A DNA stretch of 64,000 nucleotides from an uncultured Tateyamaria sp. (GTDB lineage Bacteria > Pseudomonadota > Alphaproteobacteria > Rhodobacterales > Rhodobacteraceae), in assembly GCF_947503705.1 (NCBI RefSeq), contig NZ_CANNES010000004.1, positions 188,001 to 252,000 on the forward strand, given 5' to 3'. The notes beneath the pieces were generated by a model. It did not search any database. It saw nothing but the letters and a program-made list of their open reading frames with translations, and had not been told where the DNA came from. Positions within the stretch are counted from its first letter, which is position 1. Every line of letters starts with the position of its first letter. Below, piece after piece: positions 22,353 to 29,989 of this stretch. The position numbers and the translations under genes are program-made.

Positions 22353-23102
22353 ATGACCGAGTTTTCCAGCACCCTGCGCACTTGGCGCAAAGCCCGCCGT
22401 TTCAGCCAGCTTGACCTGGCCGGAGAGGCCAATGTCTCGGCCCGCCACATCTCTTTCCTGGAAAGCGGGCGGTCGCAACCCAGCCGCGACATGATCAGCC
22501 GTTTGGGCGATGCGCTGGCGCTGCCACTGGATGCCCGTAACCAAATGCTGACCCACGCGGGCTTTGCCGCGCGCTATCCGGGCAGGCCCTGGGACGCGGC
22601 AGATATGGCACCGATTCGGGATGCGGTGGACTATATTCTGACGGCCCATGCCCCCTACCCTGCGCTGGCTGTCGACCGGCTCTGGACGGTGCTGCAAATG
22701 AACGCGCCTGCGCAAAAACTGTATGCGATGCTGGGGGTGCGCGTTGGAAACAGCCTTCTGGATCTGGTGATGTCCGACCATATTTCAGAAGTAATCAAAA
22801 ACTGGCCTCAAGTCGCCCATCACGCTTGCCAAAGGCTGCGCACCGAAAGTGCGGCGCAAGGCGGCGTGCCCGAACTGGACCGCGCCGCCGATCATCTGGG
22901 CCAGGTGCCACAGCCCAAAGGGGCGCCCACCAGCCCAGTCATCCCGACAATCCTGAACCTGGGCGACGCGCATCTGTCGATCTTTGCCACCATCGCCCAA
23001 TTCGGCACACCCGAGGACGTGGCCCTCGCCGATCTCAAGGTCGAGCTTTATTTCCCAGCGGATGAGGCATCCGCCGCGTTACTGCGCGCTTTTGACAACT
23101 AG
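22353..23102 (+). CDS. XRE-family regulator with MmyB-like ligand domain
   Basis: A 249-residue regulator. The helix-turn-helix covers residues about 5-60 (LRTWRKARRFSQLDLAGEA, then SARHISFLESGRSQPS). The rest matches the MmyB/MLTR ligand-binding type domain common in actinobacterial and proteobacterial XRE regulators (AVDRLWTVLQMNAPAQKLY, GVRVGNSLLDLVM, FGTPEDVALADLKVELYFP). It is divergent from the membrane protein gene and has possible operator half-sites upstream. Its stop overlaps that of the convergent DUF2867 gene. The ligand is unknown. Confidence 0.9.
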   Translation: MTEFSSTLRTWRKARRFSQLDLAGEANVSARHISFLESGRSQPSRDMISRLGDALALPLDARNQMLTHAGFAARYPGRPWDAADMAPIRDAVDYILTAHAPYPALAVDRLWTVLQMNAPAQKLYAMLGVRVGNSLLDLVMSDHISEVIKNWPQVAHHACQRLRTESAAQGGVPELDRAADHLGQVPQPKGAPTSPVIPTILNLGDAHLSIFATIAQFGTPEDVALADLKVELYFPADEASAALLRAFDN

Positions 23103-23569
23103 GCCGGGGTCGCACCAAGGTCGGCGCGGGCCACACGGGCCAGCGCATTGCGAACCACCAGAATGTGAAAGGGCATGATCGTCGCCAGATAAAGGCGCCC
23201 ACCGGTATTGTGGGGATGCACCCAAGTGGCCAGCGACACCCGCCCACCTTGCGAACAGACCGAGACACGAAAATTCAGATGCTTGTCGTCAAACCCGGCA
23301 ATCACCTCATCGCCCGTATCCAGCTCAACAGGAAAGGGCCCCAGCTTGTCTTCTGCCTCTGGCCCATCTTGTGACAGACCAAAGGGCGCGGTGATCAGGC
23401 GTCGCACCTGCAAAAGCGCCCGCGCCCACCCTGGAAAGGCCGTAATGATCGCCGCCGCAGGACGCGCGGGCATATTGCTGGGTACGGAATAGCAATCCAG
23501 AAAATCGCCCTCGCCCACATAAGTGTGCAGGGCGCTCTGCTCAGGTAAAGACGTTAGTGTCACAGGCAT
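23099..23569 (-). CDS. DUF2867 family protein
   Basis: A 156-residue protein that fits DUF2867: YVGEGDFLDCYSV near the start, FPGWARALLQVRRLITAPFG, the DDKHLNFRVSVC strand and WVHPHNTGGRLYLATIMPFH near the end. There is no signal peptide. The ATG at 23567-23569 is preceded by GGAGGG; an upstream ATG at 23695 would add 42 residues without coding character. Function unknown. Confidence 0.75.
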   Translation of the reverse strand: MPVTLTSLPEQSALHTYVGEGDFLDCYSVPSNMPARPAAAIITAFPGWARALLQVRRLITAPFGLSQDGPEAEDKLGPFPVELDTGDEVIAGFDDKHLNFRVSVCSQGGRVSLATWVHPHNTGGRLYLATIMPFHILVVRNALARVARADLGATPA

Positions 23570-23686
23570 AGTGGACCCTCCGCGTTGTTCTGAGCAAAGG
23601 CTAGCGAAGTGCCGTTGCACCCGCAGCGTGACAAGTGGCCACGGCGCGCGCATCATGCGCGAAATTCTGGCAACGGGACGCCTCTC

Positions 23687-24139
23687 ATGACACACGACAA
23701 TCCCCCAGGTTCACATGCTGCGTGGCCGCCGACCCAAATGGCTTTTAAAGTAAGCTGGGAGGGCGCGGAAATGTCCTTCCTTGAAGTTGAGGGGTTCGAC
23801 GTCTCGGACCAGCCGCTTGATCTTCAACCCGGCAGAGGCTCCGCCCTTGCCAAGACGTTGACGCTGCCCAAAACAAACCAGTTGTTTTACCTGCGCAAAA
23901 GCGTCTTGCCTGCGTCCCACCCGATCTTTGACTGGGCGGATCAGGTGTTTGCCGGCAAAGTCGAGACCAAGGCACTGAAAATCGAGTTGCTGGGCGCAGA
24001 TGGCGCGGCAATCGCAAGCTGGACCGTGAATGGCGCTGCCCCGACTGCGATGCGCAAGGGCGCCCTTGATGCGATGACGCGAGGCCAAGCCATCGAAGAG
24101 GTTACAATGGTCCACAACGGCATCACGCGCGACGCTTGA
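23687..24139 (+). CDS. Contractile-tail tube protein-like (T4 gp19 / CIS tube family), orphan
   Basis: A 150-residue protein resembling the tail-tube proteins of contractile phage tails and injection systems: AFKVSWEGAEMSFLEVEGF, a basic KTLTLPKTNQLFYLRKSV strand, HPIFDWADQVFAGKVETKAL, KIELLGADGAAIASWTVNG and the closing IEEVTMVHNGI. In such systems this protein forms the hexameric inner tube. No sheath, baseplate, spike or ATPase gene is in the window; the neighbours are housekeeping genes. The start is probably the ATG at 23687, though ATG 23737 is possible; the ribosome site is weak. Confidence 0.7.
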   Translation: MTHDNPPGSHAAWPPTQMAFKVSWEGAEMSFLEVEGFDVSDQPLDLQPGRGSALAKTLTLPKTNQLFYLRKSVLPASHPIFDWADQVFAGKVETKALKIELLGADGAAIASWTVNGAAPTAMRKGALDAMTRGQAIEEVTMVHNGITRDA

Positions 24140-24141
24140 AC

Positions 24142-24170
24142 GAAAAAGGCCGCCCCAAATGGGACGACCT
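24142..24170 (-). terminator. Rho-independent terminator of rpsD
   Basis: On the minus strand AGGTCGTCCC, loop ATTT, GGGGCGGCCT, then TTTTTCG. It lies 36 bases past the rpsD stop. Confidence 0.85.
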
Positions 24171-24205
24171 CATGATCTTTGGCAGCGGGCAGACCCCGCT
24201 AAATC

Positions 24206-24826
24206 TTAGTTCTTGGCGTAAAATTCGACGACCAGATTCGGTTCCATCACCACTGGGTAGGGCACATCGCCCAATGTGGGGGTGCGCACGAATGTGGCTG
24301 TCAGTTTGGAGTGATCCACGTCCATATAGTCAGGCACGTCACGCTCGGGCAGTTGGGTCGCTTCAAGGACGACAGCCAGTTGCTTGGACCGGTCACGGAC
24401 CTCGATCACGTCACCTTCTTTGACGCGGTACGAGGGGATGTTGACCTTCTTGCCATTCACACGCACGTGGCCGTGGTTCACGAACTGACGGGCCGCAAAA
24501 ACGGTCGGCACGAACTTGGCACGGTAGACAACGGCGTCCAGGCGACGCTCCAACAGGCCGATCAGGTTTTCACCGGTGTCGCCTTTGACACGTTCCGCTT
24601 CAGCATAGATGCGGCGGAACTGCTTTTCGGTCAGGTCGCCGTAATAGCCCTTCAGCTTCTGCTTGGCGCGCAGCTGAATGCCGAAATCCGACAGCTTGCC
24701 CTTGCGGCGCTGACCGTGCTGGCCGGGGCCATATTCACGACGATTGACGGGGGATTTGGGGCGACCCCAAATGTTTTCGCCCATGCGGCGATCGAGTTTG
24801 TACTTGGCAGACGTGCGTTTTGTCAC
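24206..24826 (-). CDS. rpsD: 30S ribosomal protein S4
   Basis: The 206-residue S4 protein binds 16S rRNA early in 30S assembly. The start [20 protein letters not shown], the core [19 protein letters not shown], the S4 domain [20 protein letters not shown] and the C-terminal [17 protein letters not shown] are all standard. The start codon is GTG (24824-24826) with AAGGAG upstream. It is a stand-alone transcription unit with its own promoter, a hairpin-rich leader and a terminator; in many other bacteria rpsD lies in the alpha operon. Confidence 0.99.
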   Translation of the reverse strand: MTKRTSAKYKLDRRMGENIWGRPKSPVNRREYGPGQHGQRRKGKLSDFGIQLRAKQKLKGYYGDLTEKQFRRIYAEAERVKGDTGENLIGLLERRLDAVVYRAKFVPTVFAARQFVNHGHVRVNGKKVNIPSYRVKEGDVIEVRDRSKQLAVVLEATQLPERDVPDYMDVDHSKLTATFVRTPTLGDVPYPVVMEPNLVVEFYAKN

Positions 24827-24871
24827 GGCTGATCTCCTTCGGTTCAGGTTTCCAAAGGGCGTTGTCCTCTC

Positions 24872-24910
24872 CCCGGATTTTGCCGGGACGACAGGAACCC
24901 CCTCGCGGGG
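24872..24910 (-). promoter_or_regulatory. Two hairpins in the rpsD 5' leader
   Basis: CCCGG (24872-24876) pairs with CCGGG (24883-24887); CCCC (24898-24901) pairs with GGGG (24907-24910). Both lie between the predicted promoter and the GTG start. S4 is a known autoregulator elsewhere; a role here is inferred. Confidence 0.4.
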
Positions 24911-24934
24911 ACCACCAACACCAATGAGTGCGCG

Positions 24935-24962
24935 CTTATAAGGGTCGCGCTGGCCGTGTCAA
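24935..24962 (-). promoter_or_regulatory. Sigma-70 promoter of rpsD
   Basis: On the minus strand TTGACA (24957-24962), a 16-base spacer and TATAAG (24935-24940). The -35 overlaps the last codons of tag (stop at 24959-24961). A near-consensus promoter fits a ribosomal protein gene. Confidence 0.75.
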
Positions 24963-25534
24963 CGCCTCGCAAGAGCCGCGCATTCGGCATGCCGATGACA
25001 GGTCACGATATGATCGTTCACAAGGCCCGTCGCCTCCAGGAAAGCATACACAATCGTGGGGCCGCAAAATTTGAAGCCCGCTTTCTTGAGGTCCTTCGAA
25101 ATCTGGGTCGATAAGGGCGTGAAGGGCGGCACGTCGGCCTGAACCGGCCAGGCGTTCTGTAAAGGAACGCCGTCAAAGTACTTCCATAAAAACTGATCGA
25201 AACCCACGCGGGCATGCAGTTCCTGATAGGCCCGGGCATTGTGAATGGTGGCCTCGATCTTGCCCCGATGACGAATAATGCCCGGATCAGCCAGCAGGCG
25301 GGCCACATCCGCCTCGCCCCACTCCGCAATGGTATCGGGATCGAATCCGGCAAAAGCTTTTCGAAAATTATCACGCTTTTTCAATATGGTAATCCAACTG
25401 AGGCCCGCCTGAAACCCATCCAGAATCAGCTTTTCCCACAAGGTGCGGGCATCATATTCGGGCACGCCCCACTCTGTATCGTGATACTCCACATAGATCT
25501 GCTCAGGCCCCGCCCAGCCACAACGTCCATCCAT
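24959..25534 (-). CDS. tag: DNA-3-methyladenine glycosylase I
   Basis: A 191-residue base-excision repair enzyme that removes 3-methyladenine from alkylated DNA. The Zn-binding set of Tag is complete: C5 (DGRCGWAGP), H18 (EYHDTEWG), H175 and C179 (NDHIVTCH). The helix-hairpin-helix region (DGFQAGLSWITILKKRDNF) and the late CGPTIVYAFLEATGLVNDH are typical. It is divergent from the EAL gene and its 3' end carries the -35 of rpsD. Confidence 0.97.
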   Translation of the reverse strand: MDGRCGWAGPEQIYVEYHDTEWGVPEYDARTLWEKLILDGFQAGLSWITILKKRDNFRKAFAGFDPDTIAEWGEADVARLLADPGIIRHRGKIEATIHNARAYQELHARVGFDQFLWKYFDGVPLQNAWPVQADVPPFTPLSTQISKDLKKAGFKFCGPTIVYAFLEATGLVNDHIVTCHRHAECAALARR

Positions 25535-25651
25535 ACCAGGCCCTTTTTAGTGATTGCAGAAAATTAGAACAAAATGCCAACATTAAGGATTTTTTACGGC
25601 TTCTGTTTCACTGTGACCAGAGGAATTGTGCCAGGGGGTCGCTGCCAGACC

Positions 25652-26500
25652 ATGCAGAAACAACGAATGATGAATATCCCTCCGGGGGCCGATAATCCGC
25701 TGAACGCCGCCGTATCATCGCGCGATCGCAGCACGCTGGACATGGTGGCGCAAGCGGTCAAACATCAGCAAACGATGCTGGCCTATCAGCCGGTAGTGGT
25801 GGCACGCGATCCCGGGCGCGTCGGCTTTTACGAGGGACTGATTCGCGTCATGGACGAAACGGGGCGGGTGATTCCGGCCAAAGATTTCATGCCTGTGGTT
25901 GAACGCGCCGAACTGGGCCGCGAAATTGACTGCGTCGCGCTGAACATGGGGTTCAGGACGTTGCACGAAAACCCATCTGTGCGCCTCTCCATCAACATGT
26001 CCGCCCGCTCCATCGGGTATCAGCGTTGGATGCAGGTCATGAACCGATGGCTGAAAAAGGATGCGACGCTTGGCGAACGCCTGATCCTCGAAATCACCGA
26101 AAGCTCGGCGATGGATCAGCCGGAACTCGTCATCGACTTCATGGCACGGCTCAGCCGCAGGGGCATTTCCTTTGCGCTTGACGACTTCGGGGCAGGCTAT
26201 ACCGCGCTGAGATATCTCAAGGATTTCCTCTTTGATGTGCTCAAGATCGACATGATGTTCTGCAACGGGATCGCAAATGACCCCGACACGCAGGTGCTGA
26301 CGCAAGCGATCATCCAGATCGCTCAGCACTTCGATATGCTGATCGTCGCCGAAGGGGTCGAACAACAGGCAGATGTCGACATGCTGACGGCTATGGGGGC
26401 CGACTGCCTGCAGGGCTATTACTTCGACGCGCCCAGCATCCGACCCGATTGGCTGTTTGACGGTGGCAAAGGTGCGGTCAAAGCGGGTATGCGCGCCTGA
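25652..26500 (+). CDS. EAL-domain cyclic-di-GMP phosphodiesterase
   Basis: A 282-residue stand-alone EAL domain with no obvious sensor or membrane segment. The signature is EGL (E61), not EAL, but the metal and catalytic residues are all present: N115 (INMSA), E147 (LEITES), D177-D178 (DDFGAGYTALRY), K198 (LKID), E234 (VAEGVE) and Q254 (CLQGYYF). Activity against cyclic di-GMP is therefore likely. The start is uncertain; I chose ATG 25652, but nearby ATGs (25667, 25670) are alternatives because the ribosome site is weak. Confidence 0.88.
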   Translation: MQKQRMMNIPPGADNPLNAAVSSRDRSTLDMVAQAVKHQQTMLAYQPVVVARDPGRVGFYEGLIRVMDETGRVIPAKDFMPVVERAELGREIDCVALNMGFRTLHENPSVRLSINMSARSIGYQRWMQVMNRWLKKDATLGERLILEITESSAMDQPELVIDFMARLSRRGISFALDDFGAGYTALRYLKDFLFDVLKIDMMFCNGIANDPDTQVLTQAIIQIAQHFDMLIVAEGVEQQADVDMLTAMGADCLQGYYFDAPSIRPDWLFDGGKGAVKAGMRA

Positions 26501-26626
26501 GACACCCTGTCCGTTGCCGCAGCGCGGCAAATGCAGTAAAGGTCCCGCGACGCGGGGCAATCTGGGGCCCGCACAACGTGCAAGTCTCGGACAGTCCTCG
26601 CCTTAACTGACAGAGGACCTGACCCT

Positions 26627-27802
26627 ATGACCAATATCGTGATCGCTTCTGCTGCCCGGACTGCCGTTGGCAGCTTTGGCGGCTCTTTCGCCAACACGCC
26701 CGCACATGATCTGGGCGCCACCGTGCTCGAAGCCGTGGTAGAGCGCGCAGGCGTCGACAAATCCGAAGTGTCCGAGACGATCCTCGGTCAGGTTCTGACA
26801 GCGGCCCAAGGGCAAAACCCTGCCCGCCAGGCGCACATCAACGCGGGCCTTCCCAAAGAGGCAGCCGCATGGTCGATCAACCAGGTTTGCGGTTCCGGTC
26901 TGCGCGCCGTGGCCCTTGCCGCCCAGCACATCCAACTGGGTGATGCGGATATCGTGATTGGCGGCGGCCAGGAAAACATGACCCTCAGCCCCCATGCCGC
27001 ATCGCTGCGCGCAGGCCATAAGATGGGCGACATGCAATATATCGACACCATGATCCGCGACGGTTTGTGGGATGCGTTCAACGGCTATCACATGGGTCAA
27101 ACGGCTGAAAATGTTGCCGACCAATGGCAGATCACCCGCGAAGCGCAGGACGAATTCGCCGTGGCTTCGCAGAACAAAGCCGAAGCAGCCCAGAAAGCCG
27201 GTAAATTTGTGGATGAAATCACAGCCTTCACAGTGAAGACCCGCAAAGGTGACATTGTGGTCGATGCTGACGAATACATCCGCCACGGCGCCAACCTTGA
27301 GGCGATGGCAAAAATGCGCCCCGCCTTCACCAAGGATGGTTCGGTCACAGCCGCCAACGCTTCAGGCCTGAATGACGGGGCCGCCGCGGCCCTCATGATG
27401 ACAGCCGAGAACGCGGAAAAACGCGGGATCGAGCCGCTGGCGCGCATCGCAAGCTACGCCACCGTCGGCCTCGACCCATCCATAATGGGTGTCGGGCCAA
27501 TCTACGCCAGCCGCAAAGCACTGGAAAAAGCCGGTTGGAAGCCCGAAGACCTCGACCTGGTTGAGGCCAATGAGGCGTTCGCCGCCCAGGCCTGTGCCGT
27601 GAACAAGGACATGGGTTGGGACCCGGCCATCGTGAACGTGAACGGCGGCGCCATCGCAATCGGCCACCCCATCGGTGCCTCCGGCGCCCGGATCCTCAAC
27701 ACCCTGCTCTTCGAGATGAAGCGCCGCGACGCCAAGAAAGGCCTCGCCACGCTCTGCATCGGCGGCGGCATGGGCGTTGCCATGTGCCTTGAGCGCCCAT
27801 AA
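26627..27802 (+). CDS. phaA: Acetyl-CoA acetyltransferase (beta-ketothiolase)
   Basis: A 391-residue thiolase that condenses two acetyl-CoA to acetoacetyl-CoA, the first step of polyhydroxybutyrate synthesis. The catalytic residues are visible: C88 ([10 protein letters not shown]), H347 ([10 protein letters not shown]) and C377 ([11 protein letters not shown]). The next gene is phaB, which supports a PHB role over fatty acid breakdown. The start follows AGAGGACC. A gap of 163 bases with regulatory-looking elements separates it from phaB. Confidence 0.96.
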   Translation: MTNIVIASAARTAVGSFGGSFANTPAHDLGATVLEAVVERAGVDKSEVSETILGQVLTAAQGQNPARQAHINAGLPKEAAAWSINQVCGSGLRAVALAAQHIQLGDADIVIGGGQENMTLSPHAASLRAGHKMGDMQYIDTMIRDGLWDAFNGYHMGQTAENVADQWQITREAQDEFAVASQNKAEAAQKAGKFVDEITAFTVKTRKGDIVVDADEYIRHGANLEAMAKMRPAFTKDGSVTAANASGLNDGAAAALMMTAENAEKRGIEPLARIASYATVGLDPSIMGVGPIYASRKALEKAGWKPEDLDLVEANEAFAAQACAVNKDMGWDPAIVNVNGGAIAIGHPIGASGARILNTLLFEMKRRDAKKGLATLCIGGGMGVAMCLERP

Positions 27803-27827
27803 GCGCTCGGATTGAGGTTCAGCGCGA

Positions 27828-27841
27828 CTGATCCAGATCAA
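27828..27841. promoter_or_regulatory. FNR/FnrL-like box upstream of phaB
   Basis: CTGATCCAGATCAA differs from the FNR-type consensus TTGAT-N4-ATCAA by one base. It lies 26 bases after the phaA stop and about 125 before phaB. FnrL sites of this form control oxygen-responsive genes in Rhodobacterales. Confidence 0.4.
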
Positions 27842-27842
27842 G

Positions 27843-27864
27843 GCGGCGCACCCCCGCGCCGCCT
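27843..27864. terminator. GC-rich hairpin after phaA
   Basis: GGCGGCGC (27843-27850), loop ACCCCC, GCGCCGCC (27857-27864), perfect 8 bp. No T-run follows, so termination may be weak or the stem may protect the phaA 3' end. Confidence 0.5.
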
Positions 27865-27906
27865 AACACCCCCTAAAGCATATCGGCGAAAATCACGCGT
27901 AATAAT

Positions 27907-27920
27907 GTTGCGCGCACAAC
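27907..27920. promoter_or_regulatory. Imperfect palindrome upstream of phaB
   Basis: GTTGCGCGCACAAC is a dyad with one mismatched pair, about 45 bases before the phaB start; a possible operator in the phaB promoter region. Confidence 0.3.
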
Positions 27921-27965
27921 CGTTATGCGCGAAACAAGTGTAAACACCTAACGGAGGAATTCCAT

Positions 27966-28688
27966 ATGTCCCGCACAGCCCTTGTCACCGGAGGCAGCCG
28001 AGGCATCGGCGCCGCCATCTCAACCGCCCTCAAAGACGCAGGCTATGCCGTCGCCGCCACCTATGCGGGCAACGACGAAGCCGCCGCCAAGTTCACGGAC
28101 GAGACGGGCATCAAGACCTACAAATGGAACGTCGCCGACTATGACGAATCCAAAGCGGGCATCGAAAAAGTCGAGGCCGATCTTGGCCCGATTGACGTTG
28201 TTGTGGCCAATGCGGGCATTACCCGCGATGCCCCATTCCACCGCATGACGCCAGAGCAGTGGCACCAGGTCATCGACACCAACCTAACCGGCGTCTTCAA
28301 CACAGTGCACCCCATTTGGCCCGGCATGCGCGAGCGCAAATTCGGCCGCGTCATCGTGATCTCGTCGATCAACGGTCAGAAAGGCCAGTTCGCCCAGGTG
28401 AACTATGCCGCAACCAAAGCGGGCGACCTGGGCATCGTGAAATCGCTGGCTCAGGAAGGTGCGCGCGCAGGCATCACCGCCAACGCGATCTGCCCCGGCT
28501 ATATCGGCACGGACATGGTGATGGCGGTTCCGGAAAAGGTCCGCGAAAGCATTATCGCACAGATCCCCGCGGGCCGTCTGGGCGAGCCAGAAGAAATCGC
28601 GCGTTGCGTGGTGTTTCTGGCATCGGACGATTCGGGCTTTATCAACGGGTCGACCATTTCGGCCAACGGCGCGCAATTCTTTGTCTAA
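27966..28688 (+). CDS. phaB: Acetoacetyl-CoA reductase
   Basis: A 240-residue short-chain dehydrogenase that reduces acetoacetyl-CoA to (R)-3-hydroxybutyryl-CoA with NADPH. The cofactor motif TGGSRGIG is at residues 8-15, NAG at 82-84, and the catalytic Tyr147 and Lys151 lie in NYAATKAG with Ser133/134 upstream. The sequence matches PhaB closely (INGQKGQFAQVNYAATKAG region). A strong ribosome site (ACGGAGGAAT) precedes ATG. The polymerase phaC is not in the window. A perfect terminator follows at 28756. Confidence 0.96.
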   Translation: MSRTALVTGGSRGIGAAISTALKDAGYAVAATYAGNDEAAAKFTDETGIKTYKWNVADYDESKAGIEKVEADLGPIDVVVANAGITRDAPFHRMTPEQWHQVIDTNLTGVFNTVHPIWPGMRERKFGRVIVISSINGQKGQFAQVNYAATKAGDLGIVKSLAQEGARAGITANAICPGYIGTDMVMAVPEKVRESIIAQIPAGRLGEPEEIARCVVFLASDDSGFINGSTISANGAQFFV

Positions 28689-28708
28689 TCGGTGCCGCGT
28701 CGGGCAAA

Positions 28709-28741
28709 ACACCGACGCGATACCGACGTAATACCGACGTT
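28709..28741. repeat. Three tandem 11-bp repeats
   Basis: ACACCGACGCG (28709), ATACCGACGTA (28720) and ATACCGACGTT (28731) stand head to tail between the phaB stop and its terminator. Confidence 0.8.
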
Positions 28742-28755
28742 AAACAGGCGTTGAA

Positions 28756-28788
28756 AAAAGGGCCGGTGCATCACGCACCGGCCCTTTT
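28756..28788. terminator. Bidirectional terminator between phaB and the small ORF
   Basis: A perfect 14-bp stem (AAAAGGGCCGGTGC / GCACCGGCCCTTTT) with a 5-base loop. It has a T-run on the plus strand and an A-run that becomes T on the minus strand, so it can serve phaB and the convergent small ORF. Confidence 0.92.
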
Positions 28789-28814
28789 CAAATCCCGTAA
28801 GATGGTGGCCACCA

Positions 28815-28934
28815 TCAGCGGGAAGTCTTGGCCCCAAACAGCCAGTTCCAGGCGTCTTTCATGGCTTTGGCGCGCTCTTCGTGTGCGTTCACCATGGCGT
28901 TGCGGGCGGCGGGGTTGGTTGTGGCTTCGATCAT
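28815..28934 (-). CDS. Small protein, 39 residues
   Basis: An open frame with MIEATTNPAARNAMVNAHEE at the start and MKDAWNWLFGAKTSR at the end, preceded by AAAGGA 8 bases before the ATG (28932-28934); an ATG 9 bases upstream (28941-28943) is less well placed. It is charged and helical-looking with an aromatic tail (WNWLF). It converges on phaB through the shared terminator and diverges from the LysR gene. I believe similar short proteins occur in Rhodobacterales but cannot name a family. Confidence 0.6.
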   Translation of the reverse strand: MIEATTNPAARNAMVNAHEERAKAMKDAWNWLFGAKTSR

Positions 28935-29018
28935 CGTTGTCATCCTTTGGCGCTTGTTCGTCTTGAGACTGATATGCGCCTTTCCATGCCCTGCGACAAA
29001 CGAGACTTTTCACCGCTT

Positions 29019-29039
29019 CACATAAGGTATACTTAAGTG
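29019..29039 (+). promoter_or_regulatory. Palindrome and -10-like element at the LysR gene start
   Basis: CACATAAG, 5 bases, CTTAAGTG: 8-bp arms with one mismatch, ending 2 bases before the ATG. It contains TATACT (29028-29033), a good -10, which would place the transcript start at or next to the ATG. No clear ribosome site is present. Confidence 0.4.
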
Positions 29040-29041
29040 AT

Positions 29042-29989
29042 ATGCCGGATCGCCTTCCCCCACTGACCGCCTTGCGCGCCTTTGATGCCGCCGCGCGCCA
29101 TATGTCCTTTGCCAAGGCAGCGGACGAATTGCATGTCACGCCGGCGGCCTTGTCGTTCCAGATCAAGTCACTAGAACAGCATCTCGGTGCCCCCCTTTTT
29201 CGCAGGTTGAACAGAGCGGTCGAGCTGACGGATGCGGGCAAGGCCCTTGCCCCCGGCGCATCAGACGGATTTCAAACACTGGCCGCGGCATGGCGTTCCG
29301 CGGAACGAACGCAAGACAATCAAACACTTACCGTAACTGCAGGGCCAGCGTTTACAGCCAAGTGGCTGGCCCCGCGCCTCTACGAGTTTGCCCAATCGCA
29401 TCCCGAGGTCGAGTTGCGCTTTTCCGCGTCCCTCAAATTGATGGACTTTGGGCGGGACGCGATTGACGTTGCCATCCGCTTTGGACGCGGCGCGGATGAG
29501 GGGCTCTATTCCGTCCCTCTGGCCGAAGAATGGGTGTGCCCCGTCATGACCCCGGCCATGGCCGCGCAACATCCCACACCGCAAAGCCTGACCAAAGCGC
29601 CTCTTATTTTTGACGATAGCATCAGTTTTATCGAACCGCGCAGCGACTGGGAGGCATGGTTTCGCGCCATGGGTACCGACTTTGCGCCGACCCACGGTCC
29701 AAGGTTCAGCCAGGCCGATCACGCCATCGACGCCGCATTGGCGGGCGTGGGTGTCGTACTTGGCAGACGTGCCCTCGTGGTCAAAGACATCGCCGACGGG
29801 CGTCTGGTCATGCCCTTCCCCACTGGCTTGAATACAGGCGTGCGTTTTCGCTTTCTTTGTGCCAAAGGCGCTGAAGAACGCCCGCAAATCGCAGCCTTTC
29901 GGGATTGGATGATGGCCGAAATCGACAAAACTTCCCATATCACAGAGGCTATGACGCTGATCGCCGCTGCGGATTTAGCGCAGGGATGA
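29042..29989 (+). CDS. LysR-type regulator, GcvA-like
   Basis: A 315-residue LysR-family activator. The N-terminal winged helix is LPPLTALRAFDAAARHMSFA followed by KAADELHVTPAALSFQIK. The effector domain (TVTAGPAFTAKWLAPRLYEF, DVAIRFGRG, GVGVVLGRRALV) is of the GcvA/AmpR type, usually sensing amino acids or similar small molecules. It is coupled (ATGA overlap) to an EamA exporter, so an amino-acid or metabolite export switch is a fair guess. The start lies within a palindrome. Confidence 0.92.
   Translation: MPDRLPPLTALRAFDAAARHMSFAKAADELHVTPAALSFQIKSLEQHLGAPLFRRLNRAVELTDAGKALAPGASDGFQTLAAAWRSAERTQDNQTLTVTAGPAFTAKWLAPRLYEFAQSHPEVELRFSASLKLMDFGRDAIDVAIRFGRGADEGLYSVPLAEEWVCPVMTPAMAAQHPTPQSLTKAPLIFDDSISFIEPRSDWEAWFRAMGTDFAPTHGPRFSQADHAIDAALAGVGVVLGRRALVVKDIADGRLVMPFPTGLNTGVRFRFLCAKGAEERPQIAAFRDWMMAEIDKTSHITEAMTLIAAADLAQG

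Noticed and set aside
23687-24139. A prophage or complete injection system
   Set aside because: Only one tail-tube-like gene; no integrase, capsid, sheath, baseplate or lysis genes around it.
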